NCBI GenBank assembly: GCA_031264105.1
Contig: JAISEM010000020.1
Location: forward strand, 1-33,941
DNA from: Endomicrobium sp.
GTDB lineage: Bacteria; Elusimicrobiota; Endomicrobiia; Endomicrobiales; Endomicrobiaceae
DNA length: 33,941 nucleotides
Direction of reading: 5' to 3'
Shown: piece after piece, positions 1 to 8,037 of the stretch
Position numbering within the stretch: the first letter of the stretch is position 1
Layout of the letters: each line of letters begins with the position of its first letter
The notes under the pieces: model-generated
The model's database searches: none
What the model saw: the letters and a program-made list of their open reading frames with translations, nothing else
Told to the model about the DNA's origin: nothing
Position numbers and translations under genes: made by a program

Positions 1-116
1 TACTTTTCTTTTAATACCTTCTCTGTTTATTGTATTAACTAGCTCTTCAAACCCTTCTCCTGTTCAAAAAATTCCTGATCTTTTTTGCTCCATTTCACTA
101 GTTTATCTGTCGACAT
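1..116 (-). pseudogene. 5' part of an unrecognised gene, apparently frameshifted, cut by window edge
   Basis: An ATG at 116 on the minus strand follows a good Shine-Dalgarno (AGGAG about 7 bases upstream). It opens a frame beginning MSTDKLVKWSKKDQEFFEQ that meets TAG at 39-41. A second minus-strand frame stays open from about position 64 to the window edge, reading TGEGFEELVNTINREGIKRK, which looks like real protein. The simplest reading is one gene with a one- or two-base shift near 55-64. It could also be a genuine 25-codon ORF. I do not recognise the family. The start is well supported; the break and the function are not. Confidence 0.4.
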
Positions 117-176
117 AAACGCTCCTATATTAAATCCCATCGTATAATACTAATAATATATATTTTTATAAATTAT

Positions 177-202
177 GAGAACTTTTTTTGTTATTTTGTC
201 AA
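177..202 (-). promoter_or_regulatory. candidate sigma-70 promoter for the edge gene
   Basis: TTGACA lies at 202-197 on the minus strand. A CATAAT-like -10 follows after about 19 bases, with further AT-rich -10 options downstream. It sits between the end of the methyltransferase gene and the well-placed start at 116. The spacing is slightly long, so this is tentative. Confidence 0.3.
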
Positions 203-246
203 TTTTTCCACATTCACAAACATCTTTTTATTGGATTCGTTTTTTA

Positions 247-1623
247 TTACTTAAGCTCTAATAAAACAATAGCCTCCGCATGATATGTCTGCGGAAACAT
301 ATCAACAGGGACAATTGCTTTAAGACTATATATATCTCTTTCAATTATAATTTGCAAATCCCTAGCAAGAGTAGAAGGGTTACAGGAAACATAAACTATT
401 TTCTTTGCATTTGAGTTCAATAGGAAATCTACAACATCTTTACTAAGACCACCTCTGGGCGGATCTACAATTATAACATCAAATTTTGACCCATTCTCGC
501 TAACCCATTGTTCTGCGGTTATAGCATGAAACTCCGTATTGGAAACATTATTTCCTACAGCATTTTCTTTAGCATTGTCTATAGCCTGTTCAATTTGCTC
601 TATACCAACAACTTTTTTTACATTATTGGCCATAGAAATGCCTATTGTACCAATACCACAGTATAAATCAAGCAGAATATCTTCTTTTGATGGGTTTAAT
701 AATCTTAGAATTTCGTTATATAAAACTTCTGTTCCTTTCGAGTTTGTCTGAAAAAACGAAAATGGAGAAATGTTGAAAAAATAATCTTTGCCACCAACAG
801 TAAGCTTTTCTGTAATAAAAGGTTTTCCGTACATAAGGATAGTTTTATCAGACACCACGGCATCAGACTTTCTTCCATTTAGTGTCCAATAAATACTATC
901 TGCAAATTCTGAAAATTCTTTTACAAGAGGCACTAGAAATGACTGTTCTTGATCAGAATTATTTGTAACTATATTTATAAGTAACTGATTATTATTTGCA
1001 GCTTTACGCAAAACCAAATGTCTAAAAAACCCTTCATGAGTTTTATTATTATACACAGGAATATTATTTTTATTGGCGAAATCTTTTACAATTTCTGCTG
1101 CACGTAAAAAATCTTTATCTGCGATAAAACAAGGAGGGATTGATATATATTTATTAAAACTTCCTGTGCGGTGAAGCCCCAGATCTGCGTCAGAATCGCC
1201 ATCAACTAAATTATTTTTGGAAGAGTTAAAAAAGCTAAACTCCATTTTGTTTCTGTAAAACCACATATTAGGACTTGTTAAAATCTGAGAGATTTTAATA
1301 TCTGCAAATTTCAAAAGTTCAAAAACATATTGTTGTTTATATTTGACTTGATTATCGTATGAAGCGTTTTGAAAAGAACAACCTCCACATAACCCAAAAG
1401 AAGGGCATAAAGGAGATATTCTCTGAGAAGATTTGGAAGTAATTTCTTTTACTAATCCTTCCCTGAAAGATTTTTTATCTCTTATCACTAAAACATCTGC
1501 CTGCTCCTTTGGGAGAAGTCCTTCAGTAAATAATGCAATCCCATCATCACATCTACAAAGAGATCTTCCTGGGAAAACAATCTTTTCACATACCACATTT
1601 ATAATTTTATTTTTTAAAGACAT
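247..1623 (-). CDS. rlmD: 23S rRNA (uracil-5-)-methyltransferase, RlmD/RumA type
   Basis: The product transfers a methyl group from S-adenosylmethionine to C5 of a specific uridine in 23S rRNA (RumA/TrmA/RlmD family). At 458 residues it has the usual family length. An N-terminal TRAM-like segment precedes the iron-sulfur motif CPSFGLCGGC (Cys73, Cys79, Cys82), with the fourth ligand likely Cys165 in PPCF. The Rossmann core shows QTN near 292, the SAM loop DLYCGIGTIGI (319-329) and DPPRGG (387-392). The catalytic Cys is Cys414 in SCNPSTLARDL. It lies 16 bases after the response regulator gene and probably shares its transcript. The precise uridine cannot be told from sequence, because RlmC, RlmD and TrmA paralogues share these motifs; the 4Fe-4S motif favours RlmD/RlmC over TrmA. 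Confidence 0.9.
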   Translation of the reverse strand: MSLKNKIINVVCEKIVFPGRSLCRCDDGIALFTEGLLPKEQADVLVIRDKKSFREGLVKEITSKSSQRISPLCPSFGLCGGCSFQNASYDNQVKYKQQYVFELLKFADIKISQILTSPNMWFYRNKMEFSFFNSSKNNLVDGDSDADLGLHRTGSFNKYISIPPCFIADKDFLRAAEIVKDFANKNNIPVYNNKTHEGFFRHLVLRKAANNNQLLINIVTNNSDQEQSFLVPLVKEFSEFADSIYWTLNGRKSDAVVSDKTILMYGKPFITEKLTVGGKDYFFNISPFSFFQTNSKGTEVLYNEILRLLNPSKEDILLDLYCGIGTIGISMANNVKKVVGIEQIEQAIDNAKENAVGNNVSNTEFHAITAEQWVSENGSKFDVIIVDPPRGGLSKDVVDFLLNSNAKKIVYVSCNPSTLARDLQIIIERDIYSLKAIVPVDMFPQTYHAEAIVLLELK

Positions 1624-1639
1624 GAATCTGTATCTTCTT

Positions 1640-2584
1640 TTAAAACTTGAATTCCTTTTTTACTGTGTCTAAATCGATCAATGTTTGCTCAAGCTCTGCG
1701 ATTTTAACTTTAAGTTTCTCATAAAGTTTAGCATTATTTATAGCTTGCGCAATTTGCGCTACAAATACTGAAACGTTTTTAATATCTGACGAAACAAACG
1801 ATGGCGTACCTTCCGATTTAGTAAGCAATATATATCCAAGAATTTTATCTCTTAAAAGTATCGGATATAATAAAATTGACTTTATTTCAGTTTTAGATAA
1901 AAGATTTTCTCCAAATTCTTTTGGCAGATTTTTTGTTTCAAAAGATCTAGGCGTTAGACATTTAGTATTATTATCACTGCATACTCCTAACATAAAATCT
2001 TCTAGTTCCCTTCTGCGAGAATCAAACATCGGAATTGAAGATGAAGCTAAATATACTACGTCTGTATTGTCAAACAAAAATATAGAAACATCTTTTGAAT
2101 TTGTAACGTCTTTTAGCAAAGATATCATTATTGGAAACAAATCTTCCAAATCTAATCTTGAAAAAACGGCATTGGAACTCTCGTACAAAGCCAACATGAT
2201 ATTGAGTTCGTTTTTCTCTAAAGCTTTCTGAACTAACGCGGTTAACTCATCAATGTTAAAAGGTTTTTGTATAAAATCATACGCTCCGCCACCTTTCATT
2301 GCCTGTAAAGCTTTTTCAACTGTAGCATGACCGGTAATTACAATAACTTCAGATTTGGGAGATTTTTCCTTTACTGCTTTTAAAACATCAGGCCATCCAA
2401 ACTTGGGCATTTTCATATCAATAATTACAATTTGCACTTTTTCTGTATTGAGCTTGTTTAACGCATCTTCTCCATTTATAGCCGATATAGTCTCGTAACC
2501 TAATTTTGAAAATTTCGACACCAAAAGATTTCTAATGATGTCTTCGTCGTCAACAATAAGAATCCTTCCTTTTTTATACAACAT
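1640..2584 (-). CDS. response regulator with receiver and GAF-like domains
   Basis: Residues 1-125 form a CheY-like receiver. It has the acidic pair Asp12-Asp13, the phospho-acceptor Asp56 (VIIDMKMP), a Thr in the VITGHAT segment and the conserved Lys in FIQKPF. The rest, about residues 130-290, resembles a GAF domain, followed by a short C-terminal coiled coil. There is no DNA-binding, HD-GYP, GGDEF or kinase domain, so output would be by protein contact or by the GAF domain. No partner histidine kinase is present in the window. It sits between yajQ and the rRNA methyltransferase on the same strand. Receiver assignment is firm, GAF moderate, biological role unknown. Confidence 0.8.
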   Translation of the reverse strand: MLYKKGRILIVDDEDIIRNLLVSKFSKLGYETISAINGEDALNKLNTEKVQIVIIDMKMPKFGWPDVLKAVKEKSPKSEVIVITGHATVEKALQAMKGGGAYDFIQKPFNIDELTALVQKALEKNELNIMLALYESSNAVFSRLDLEDLFPIMISLLKDVTNSKDVSIFLFDNTDVVYLASSSIPMFDSRRRELEDFMLGVCSDNNTKCLTPRSFETKNLPKEFGENLLSKTEIKSILLYPILLRDKILGYILLTKSEGTPSFVSSDIKNVSVFVAQIAQAINNAKLYEKLKVKIAELEQTLIDLDTVKKEFKF

Positions 2585-2601
2585 TTTGCTCCCCTTAGTA
2601 T

Positions 2602-3099
2602 CTATCTGTAGTTGGTAAACTGAAGAGGCAAAGAAAAAAACGTTCCCTTCAGGTATGTTATGACCTGTTGTAAATCATCTTTCTTGGGCGAAACAACTTT
2701 AATTTTTGAACCATCTATCTGTGTTTGTACTTTTATCTTTGAATCTTTTATAAGTTTTACAAGCTCTTTTGCTTTATCTGAAGGAAGTCCTGAAATAATC
2801 TCTGCAACTTGCCTTATATATCCTTCAAAAGCTTTCTCTTGGGATTTATAATCAAGAGACTTTATTGACACACCTCTCTTTGCAAAACGCCCTTCTAAGA
2901 TATCTTTCAAAGCTTTCATTTTAAAATCGTCATCTGCGACAAGGGTTATTTTTTTATCATTTTTGTTAAATTCTATTGAAGATTTACTTCCTTTAAAGTC
3001 AAATCTGTTTGCAAGTTCTTTCTGAGCTTGGTTGACAGCATTTTCAACTTCCATCATATTTACTTCAGAAACTATGTCAAAAGAAAACTTATCCGCCAT
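2602..3099 (-). CDS. yajQ: YajQ-family nucleotide-binding protein
   Basis: At 165 residues this matches the YajQ/DUF520 family in length and in its start, FSFDIVSEVNMMEVENAVNQ, with the typical FDFKGS segment near residue 34. The fold is two ferredoxin-like domains. Family members bind nucleotides, and some are reported to bind cyclic di-GMP as a transcription co-regulator. No dedicated GGDEF or EAL protein is seen in this window to test that link. It lies 17 bases before the response regulator gene in the same orientation, so co-transcription is likely. Family assignment is firm; the ligand is inferred from the family only. Confidence 0.9.
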   Translation of the reverse strand: MADKFSFDIVSEVNMMEVENAVNQAQKELANRFDFKGSKSSIEFNKNDKKITLVADDDFKMKALKDILEGRFAKRGVSIKSLDYKSQEKAFEGYIRQVAEIISGLPSDKAKELVKLIKDSKIKVQTQIDGSKIKVVSPKKDDLQQVITYLKGTFFSLPLQFTNYR

Positions 3100-3125
3100 A
3101 AATCCTCCGAAAATTTCTAATAGAC

Positions 3126-3251
3126 TTATTTCTTATTTTCATTCCCACTAACGCTACTTTTACCAGCTATTACAACAATGTACGCAAAGAAAAATATAAA
3201 TAACACCATAAACAAGTACGCCGGCCAATCTGATGCAAAATCAATATACAT
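3126..3251 (-). CDS. 41-residue single-pass membrane protein (too short for the ORF track)
   Basis: An ATG at 3251 follows the strong ribosome binding site GGAGGAAAAT. It opens a 41-codon frame ending in TAA at 3126. The protein starts MYIDFASDWPAYLFMVLFIF, continues hydrophobic to about residue 30, then ends with a polar, lysine-containing tail. This predicts one membrane helix with the C-terminus in the cytoplasm. It fills the gap between the cysteine desulfurase (ending 3296) and yajQ (starting 3099) on the same strand, as a real operon member would. I do not recognise the family. Small single-helix subunits of membrane complexes look like this, but nothing here names one. Confidence 0.65.
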   Translation of the reverse strand: MYIDFASDWPAYLFMVLFIFFFAYIVVIAGKSSVSGNENKK

Positions 3252-3295
3252 ATTTTCCTCCGCTTTTTATAAAGTCTGTTCTATTTTACTTTCTG

Positions 3296-4483
3296 CTACT
3301 GCTTTTGGTTCCATACGGGAGACATTAACCTCAAGTCCGACACGACTTTTGGCAATACTTCAAGAACATAATCAACATCTTCCTCTCTATTATAATGTCC
3401 AAAAGAAAAACGTATAGCTCCTTGAGCCGCAACAGGATCCACACGCATTGATGAGAGAACATGAGAAGTCTCTGATGATCCTGAAGCGCATGCTGATCCT
3501 GTTGAAACCGCTATACCTTTCATATCAAGCATAAGAAGCAAAGCTTCTCCTTCTATATAGTTAAAGCTTACATTTAAAATATTTGAAACTGATCTTATGC
3601 CACTTGCATTGATACTAACTTCAGGTATAGTTTCTAAAATGCCTTTCTTTAATTTTTCTCTTAAATGCAAAGTATGCTTCTCATTTTCTTTTATAGCAGC
3701 ATTGGCAATTTCAAATGCTTTAGCGCAGCCTACTATAGACGCAATATTTTCCGTTCCCGGACGTAGACCGCTTTCATGATGTCCGCCAAACATTACAGGG
3801 TATATTTTTACACCCTTTTTAACATATAAAACGCCTATGCCTTTAGGGCCGTTAAATTTATGAGCAGACATTGCAAGCATATCTACGTCTAACTTTTTAA
3901 CGTCAAGTCGAAGTTTGCCAGCAGTTTGTACAGCATCTGTATGAAAATATATTTTATTTTTTACATTCTCATTAATTTTTTTGATCTCATCAGCAATTGC
4001 TTCTATAGGCTGAATTGACCCAACTTCGTTGTTCGCATGCATTATTGTTACAAGAATAGTATTGCCCCTTACAGCTTTCTTAAAATCTTCAATGGAAATA
4101 ACCCCGTCTTTATCAACGTCAAGATAAGTAACCTCATAGCCAACTTCTTCAAGATGTCTACACGGATATAAAACAGCATGATGTTCTATTCTTGTAGTAA
4201 TTATATGACCTTTGCCGCCATAAGCGTTTAACAAACCAAATATAGCAATATTGTCAGATTCTGTTCCACATCCTGTAAAAAATATCTCTTCAGGGCATGC
4301 ATTTATTAGCTCAGCTATTTCTACTCTGGACTTATCTATGACTGTTTTTGCTTGCCTTCCAAAATAATGAAAACTTGAAGGATTTCCGTAAATTTCTCCA
4401 AAGTATGGTTGCATAGTTTCTATAACTTCAGGCGCCACTTTTGTAGTAGCGCTGTTGTCCAAATAAACTCTTTTTTGTTCCAT
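3296..4483 (-). CDS. nifS: cysteine desulfurase, NifS/IscS family
   Basis: This PLP enzyme takes sulfur from cysteine as a protein-bound persulfide for Fe-S cluster assembly and tRNA thiolation. It has 395 residues, normal for the class. Visible motifs are YLDNSATT at the N-terminus, GTESDN near 73, the PLP lysine Lys209 in SAHKFNGPKG, the RPGTENI segment and the catalytic Cys332 in STGSACASGS. The long loop around the active Cys is the group I (NifS/IscS) type rather than SufS. No iscU or nifU scaffold gene is next to it. The start lies one base after the mltG stop, and the AGGAAAG ribosome site is inside mltG, suggesting translational coupling. HydABC upstream in the same block needs many clusters, a plausible reason for co-location. 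Confidence 0.92.
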   Translation of the reverse strand: MEQKRVYLDNSATTKVAPEVIETMQPYFGEIYGNPSSFHYFGRQAKTVIDKSRVEIAELINACPEEIFFTGCGTESDNIAIFGLLNAYGGKGHIITTRIEHHAVLYPCRHLEEVGYEVTYLDVDKDGVISIEDFKKAVRGNTILVTIMHANNEVGSIQPIEAIADEIKKINENVKNKIYFHTDAVQTAGKLRLDVKKLDVDMLAMSAHKFNGPKGIGVLYVKKGVKIYPVMFGGHHESGLRPGTENIASIVGCAKAFEIANAAIKENEKHTLHLREKLKKGILETIPEVSINASGIRSVSNILNVSFNYIEGEALLLMLDMKGIAVSTGSACASGSSETSHVLSSMRVDPVAAQGAIRFSFGHYNREEDVDYVLEVLPKVVSDLRLMSPVWNQKQ

Positions 4484-4484
4484 G

Positions 4485-5441
4485 TCACTTTCCTATTTTT
4501 CTATTCCTTACAATTCGCTTGTTTTTTACATGCTCGTCAAAAGTCTTAGCAAATAAATGACTTCCATCTCCGTTTGAGACAAAATATAAAGCTCCGAAAT
4601 CTGCCGGATATAAAGCTGCTTTTATTGATTCTATTCCCGGGTTACTTATAGGTCCCGGAGGCAACCCAAAATGTAAGTAGGTATTATACGGAGATTTAAA
4701 TTTAGTATCTTCTAGAGAAAGTTTCTCTTTTACAACTCCCATAGCATACAAAACAGTAGCGCAAGATTGCAACATTATCTTCTTCTTAAGTCTGTTATAG
4801 AAAACTGCAGATATAATGCTTCGTTCCTCTGGCTTAACAGTTTCTTTTTCAATAATAGACGCCATTATTATTATATCTTTAAAAGGAATCCCTATATCTT
4901 TTGCTCTTTTGTACATATCTTGAGTAATTTTTTTATCAAATTCATTATGCATTATATCTATTAATTCTTCTTCACTAATTCCCGGACTTATAAAATAAGT
5001 CTCAGGCACAAGATAACCTTCCAAGTTTTTTTCTGTTACAATTTTAATAAATTTTTCTTTATCAATTTTTACTTTATCTGAAATAATGTTAGCAATTTGT
5101 TTTATATTATTTCCTTCAGGGATTGTAATTCTAATGAAGTTTGAGGAGTTGCTCTTTAATTTTTTTAAGATTTTAAGTATACCGTCATTGCCTGACAATT
5201 CGTATATACCAGCCTTTAATCTCCCTTGTGAATTTGTAAGTTTTACAAAAAACAAAAATATTTTCTTTGAAAGTATTAAACTTTGATTTTCTAAACGAGA
5301 TGCGACTGTTGAAAAATTTTCTCCCTTTTTAACCATAAACATTGTTTTATTGCCTGAAGCAGACATAAACCCCAAACATAAAAATAAAGCTAGGGACAAA
5401 ACAACAACTGCCAATATAAAAACCATTATTTTTTTAGTCAC
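4485..5441 (-). CDS. mltG: endolytic murein transglycosylase MltG
   Basis: MltG (YceG) cuts nascent glycan strands at the inner membrane and so ends their elongation. The 318 residues show a cytoplasmic KK start, one membrane helix at about 5-28, a LysM-like periplasmic region, and the catalytic domain with IMASIIEKE (the catalytic Glu) and the LPPGPISNPG motif. The usual LQSDPTV segment reads LQSCATV here, a variant at non-catalytic positions. The start given is GTG at 5441; an ATG five codons in is an alternative, and neither has a clear Shine-Dalgarno. It follows ruvX, a common neighbour of mltG, and is coupled to the downstream cysteine desulfurase. Confidence 0.88.
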   Translation of the reverse strand: MTKKIMVFILAVVVLSLALFLCLGFMSASGNKTMFMVKKGENFSTVASRLENQSLILSKKIFLFFVKLTNSQGRLKAGIYELSGNDGILKILKKLKSNSSNFIRITIPEGNNIKQIANIISDKVKIDKEKFIKIVTEKNLEGYLVPETYFISPGISEEELIDIMHNEFDKKITQDMYKRAKDIGIPFKDIIIMASIIEKETVKPEERSIISAVFYNRLKKKIMLQSCATVLYAMGVVKEKLSLEDTKFKSPYNTYLHFGLPPGPISNPGIESIKAALYPADFGALYFVSNGDGSHLFAKTFDEHVKNKRIVRNRKIGK

Positions 5442-5453
5442 AGTTTTTTTAAA

Positions 5454-5633
5454 TTACTCGTTAATAATATCCTTTTGACTATTATCAAAATACTTTTTTG
5501 ATCTCTTAATATTTTTTAATTTAAAAGCTTTTGATAGAAAAATTTCAACACTTTCATGTTTGGCTCCGCTTGAAGAAGTTCTTCTGCGCAGACCAAAGAA
5601 AAGCACTCGCGTAAGCAGTTTAACGATGTACAT
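5454..5633 (-). CDS. possible 59-residue basic protein between ruvX and mltG
   Basis: A frame starting at ATG 5633, inside the last codons of ruvX, runs 59 codons to TAA at 5454, just before mltG. It fills a gap of about 180 bases in an otherwise tight operon. The sequence starts MYIVKLLTRVLFFGLRRRTS and is rich in Arg, Lys and Ser, with no signal peptide or recognised domain. The codon before the ATG is a stop, so the frame cannot extend upstream. No clear Shine-Dalgarno precedes the ATG, although coupling to ruvX termination would work without one. The frame may instead be chance, or the remains of a longer gene. Confidence 0.35.
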   Translation of the reverse strand: MYIVKLLTRVLFFGLRRRTSSSGAKHESVEIFLSKAFKLKNIKRSKKYFDNSQKDIINE

Positions 5634-6039
5634 CTAAATATGTTTGTAAAATAAGGGCTGCGGCTATCTTATCTTTTAAGCCTTTGCGTCTTTCTCTAGA
5701 GATATCACCTTCTTCTATAAGTATTCTTTCGGCTTGGGCCGTGGTAAGCCTTTCATCAACGGTAGTTACTTCAATATCTGATGAAAGAGTTTTAATTTCG
5801 CCAATTACTTTGTTGACGGTTTCAGCCATTTCTCCTTGCGTACCGTTCATATTAAAAGGAAGACCAAACACAATTACAGAGACATTATTAGATTTAGCTA
5901 TTTCTAAAATATTTGCTGCATTTTTCTTAAGAGAAATACTCGCTATAGTTTCAAATGGACTTGCCGTAATTCTCAATAAATCTGTCATGGCAAGACCTAT
6001 TCTCTTAAGACCGTAATCAACGCCCATAACTCTACTCAT
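5620..6039 (-). CDS. ruvX: Holliday junction resolvase-like protein RuvX (YqgF)
   Basis: The protein has the RNase H-like nuclease fold of the YqgF family, proposed to act in pre-16S rRNA 5' maturation and in Holliday junction resolution. The 139 residues match the family. Motifs are MGVDYGLKRIGLA (first acidic residue Asp8), VFGLPFNMNG, TVDERLTT and a final Asp-containing DKIAAALILQTYL. Its start codon overlaps the hydA stop in an ATGA-type arrangement (6036-6039), so translation is coupled to hydA. That is an unusual partner; ruvX more often sits with alaS or mltG, and mltG is also present downstream here. Confidence 0.9.
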   Translation of the reverse strand: MSRVMGVDYGLKRIGLAMTDLLRITASPFETIASISLKKNAANILEIAKSNNVSVIVFGLPFNMNGTQGEMAETVNKVIGEIKTLSSDIEVTTVDERLTTAQAERILIEEGDISRERRKGLKDKIAAALILQTYLDVHR

Positions 6040-8033
6040 GCTAATTCCTTTATTTTTTTTAATTCTTCTTTTATAGCATTTTCAACACTATCGGGCGTGC
6101 AATGCTCAAATGTTTTCCCGTTTATTTTTACTGCAGGCCCATTTGAACATTTTTCTAAACAAATCAAAGCTTCTACATTTACATTATCTTTAAATTTATT
6201 ATCACCAATTATGTGTTTTAGAATTTCTTTTGATCCTTTTCTTAAACAGTTGTTGCCAACACAAACATCCACATTAATAGATTTTTCCAAATGAGATTTA
6301 AATATTTCTAAAGTTTCTTTAAATCTTTTTCTGTATTTAAAGCTAGTATGTAAATATTCATGCGCTTTTTTGCTTCCAGGCTTTTCAAGATAGTCTTTGT
6401 AAATCTTTTGAACATAAGGATTATCTTGAGGTTTATGCAATTCCATAATTTTATCATTTTCATACAAAACTTTGCTTCTTTTCTTTCTTACGGCTAAATC
6501 TGAATAAACAGGCTGCCCCGCACCACCAATACAACCTCCAGGACATGCCATAACTTCAACAAAATCATATCTTTTTTTATCAGCTCTAATATCTCTTAAA
6601 ACTTTTCTTGCATTTTTTAATCCATGTACAACGGCTAATTTAAGTTCTCTAGCGCCAACTTTTAGTTTTGCTTCTCTTACGCTGTTTTCACCTCTTACAA
6701 AATTGAACTCTTCAGATTCGTCACCGTTAGCGTTCATGACATTTCTTAAAACAGCTTCCGTAACTCCACCAGAATTACCAAATATTATTCCTCCTCCTGT
6801 TTTAAAACCTAAAGGCATATCAAATGCCGACGCTTCAAGGTCTCCAAAACGCAAACCCGCCTCTTCAATCATCAAAGCAAGTTCTTGAGTGGTTATAACA
6901 TAATCAATGTCTATAACACCGTCTTTGGCTAGTTCAGATCTTCTTGCTTCATATTTTTTTGCAGTACACGGCATTACGGAAACAACAACCAACTCTTCTT
7001 TTGAGATACCTAAAACTTCAGGCATTATTCTCCTTGCAATAGATCCGTACATACCTTGAGGCGATCTGCAAGTTGAAATGTTTTTAATAAAGTCCGGATA
7101 ATATTGTTCAACAAATCTCACCCATGCCGGACAACAAGAAGTAAACATAGGCACATTATCGCTTTTTTCTAGGCGTTCTAAAAATTCATTTGCTTCTTCT
7201 ATAATAGTCATATCTGCAGTAAAAGAAATATCAAATACTTTAGCAAACCCCATACTTCTTAAAGCTGTAACAATTTTTCCTGCTATTTCTGTTCCATTTT
7301 CTTCACTAACACCGAAAACTTCGCCAATAGCAGCCCTTACAGCAGGAGCTATAGCCACTATAACCTTTTTCTTTTCATCACTTAAAGCCTTCCAAACTTC
7401 TCTAAATTCAGTCTTAGGCAGTATTGCTCCCGTAGGACAAACTCTTGAACACTGTCCACAATAAACACACTCTGAAGATTCCAAATCTCTTTCAAAAGCC
7501 GGACATATTTTAGCTCGCGAACCTCTACCAGCAAAACCTAAAGCACCTATACTTTGTATTTCATCACAAAATCTAACGCAGTCACCACACAAAACACATT
7601 TTCCGTTGTCTCTTACTAAAGCATATGTCGAAATATCTTTTGACTCTTTGCGGGGAATATTTTTAAATCTAACTTCTTCTATGCCAAGTCTTCTTGCTAA
7701 AGATTGCAATTTACAACTTTCGCTTTTAGCACACATTGTACACTCTCTGTCATGGTCTGCAAGCAAAAGTTCTATAGTAATTTTTCTTATTTCTATTAAC
7801 CGTTGCGTATTTGTCTTAATTTCCATATCAGGTTCTGGTGGTGTAGAACATGCAGACATTATTCCTCTACCTGCAATTTCTATCATACATAGTCTGCACG
7901 ATCCGTGAATACTAAGTTCAGAATGATAACAGAATGTTGGCAGCTCTATACGTTCTTTTTTGATAATTTCCAACAAATTTCTTTCGCTTGTAAATTCTAA
8001 TTTCTTGCCGTTTATGGTCAGGTATTTTCCCAT
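6036..8033 (-). CDS. hydA: [FeFe]-hydrogenase catalytic subunit HydA
   Basis: This is the H-cluster subunit of a trimeric, Thermotoga-type NAD-linked hydrogenase, a class known to bifurcate electrons between NADH and ferredoxin. Domains in order: a plant-type 2Fe-2S domain (Cys35, 46, 49, 62); a His-Cys3 cluster motif (His94, Cys98, 101, 107); two 4Fe-4S motifs, CVLCGDC (from 146) and CVYCGQC (from 189); then the H domain with TSCCPAW (298-304), MPCTAKKYE (354-362) and ACPGGCIGG (496-504). A C-terminal thioredoxin-like 2Fe-2S domain (about 585-655) has Cys at 591, 596, 625 and 629. The 665 residues fit HydA with this extra domain. The maturation genes hydE, hydF and hydG are not in the window. 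It overlaps ruvX and follows hydB by four bases. Confidence 0.95.
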   Translation of the reverse strand: MGKYLTINGKKLEFTSERNLLEIIKKERIELPTFCYHSELSIHGSCRLCMIEIAGRGIMSACSTPPEPDMEIKTNTQRLIEIRKITIELLLADHDRECTMCAKSESCKLQSLARRLGIEEVRFKNIPRKESKDISTYALVRDNGKCVLCGDCVRFCDEIQSIGALGFAGRGSRAKICPAFERDLESSECVYCGQCSRVCPTGAILPKTEFREVWKALSDEKKKVIVAIAPAVRAAIGEVFGVSEENGTEIAGKIVTALRSMGFAKVFDISFTADMTIIEEANEFLERLEKSDNVPMFTSCCPAWVRFVEQYYPDFIKNISTCRSPQGMYGSIARRIMPEVLGISKEELVVVSVMPCTAKKYEARRSELAKDGVIDIDYVITTQELALMIEEAGLRFGDLEASAFDMPLGFKTGGGIIFGNSGGVTEAVLRNVMNANGDESEEFNFVRGENSVREAKLKVGARELKLAVVHGLKNARKVLRDIRADKKRYDFVEVMACPGGCIGGAGQPVYSDLAVRKKRSKVLYENDKIMELHKPQDNPYVQKIYKDYLEKPGSKKAHEYLHTSFKYRKRFKETLEIFKSHLEKSINVDVCVGNNCLRKGSKEILKHIIGDNKFKDNVNVEALICLEKCSNGPAVKINGKTFEHCTPDSVENAIKEELKKIKELA

Positions 8034-8037
8034 TTAT

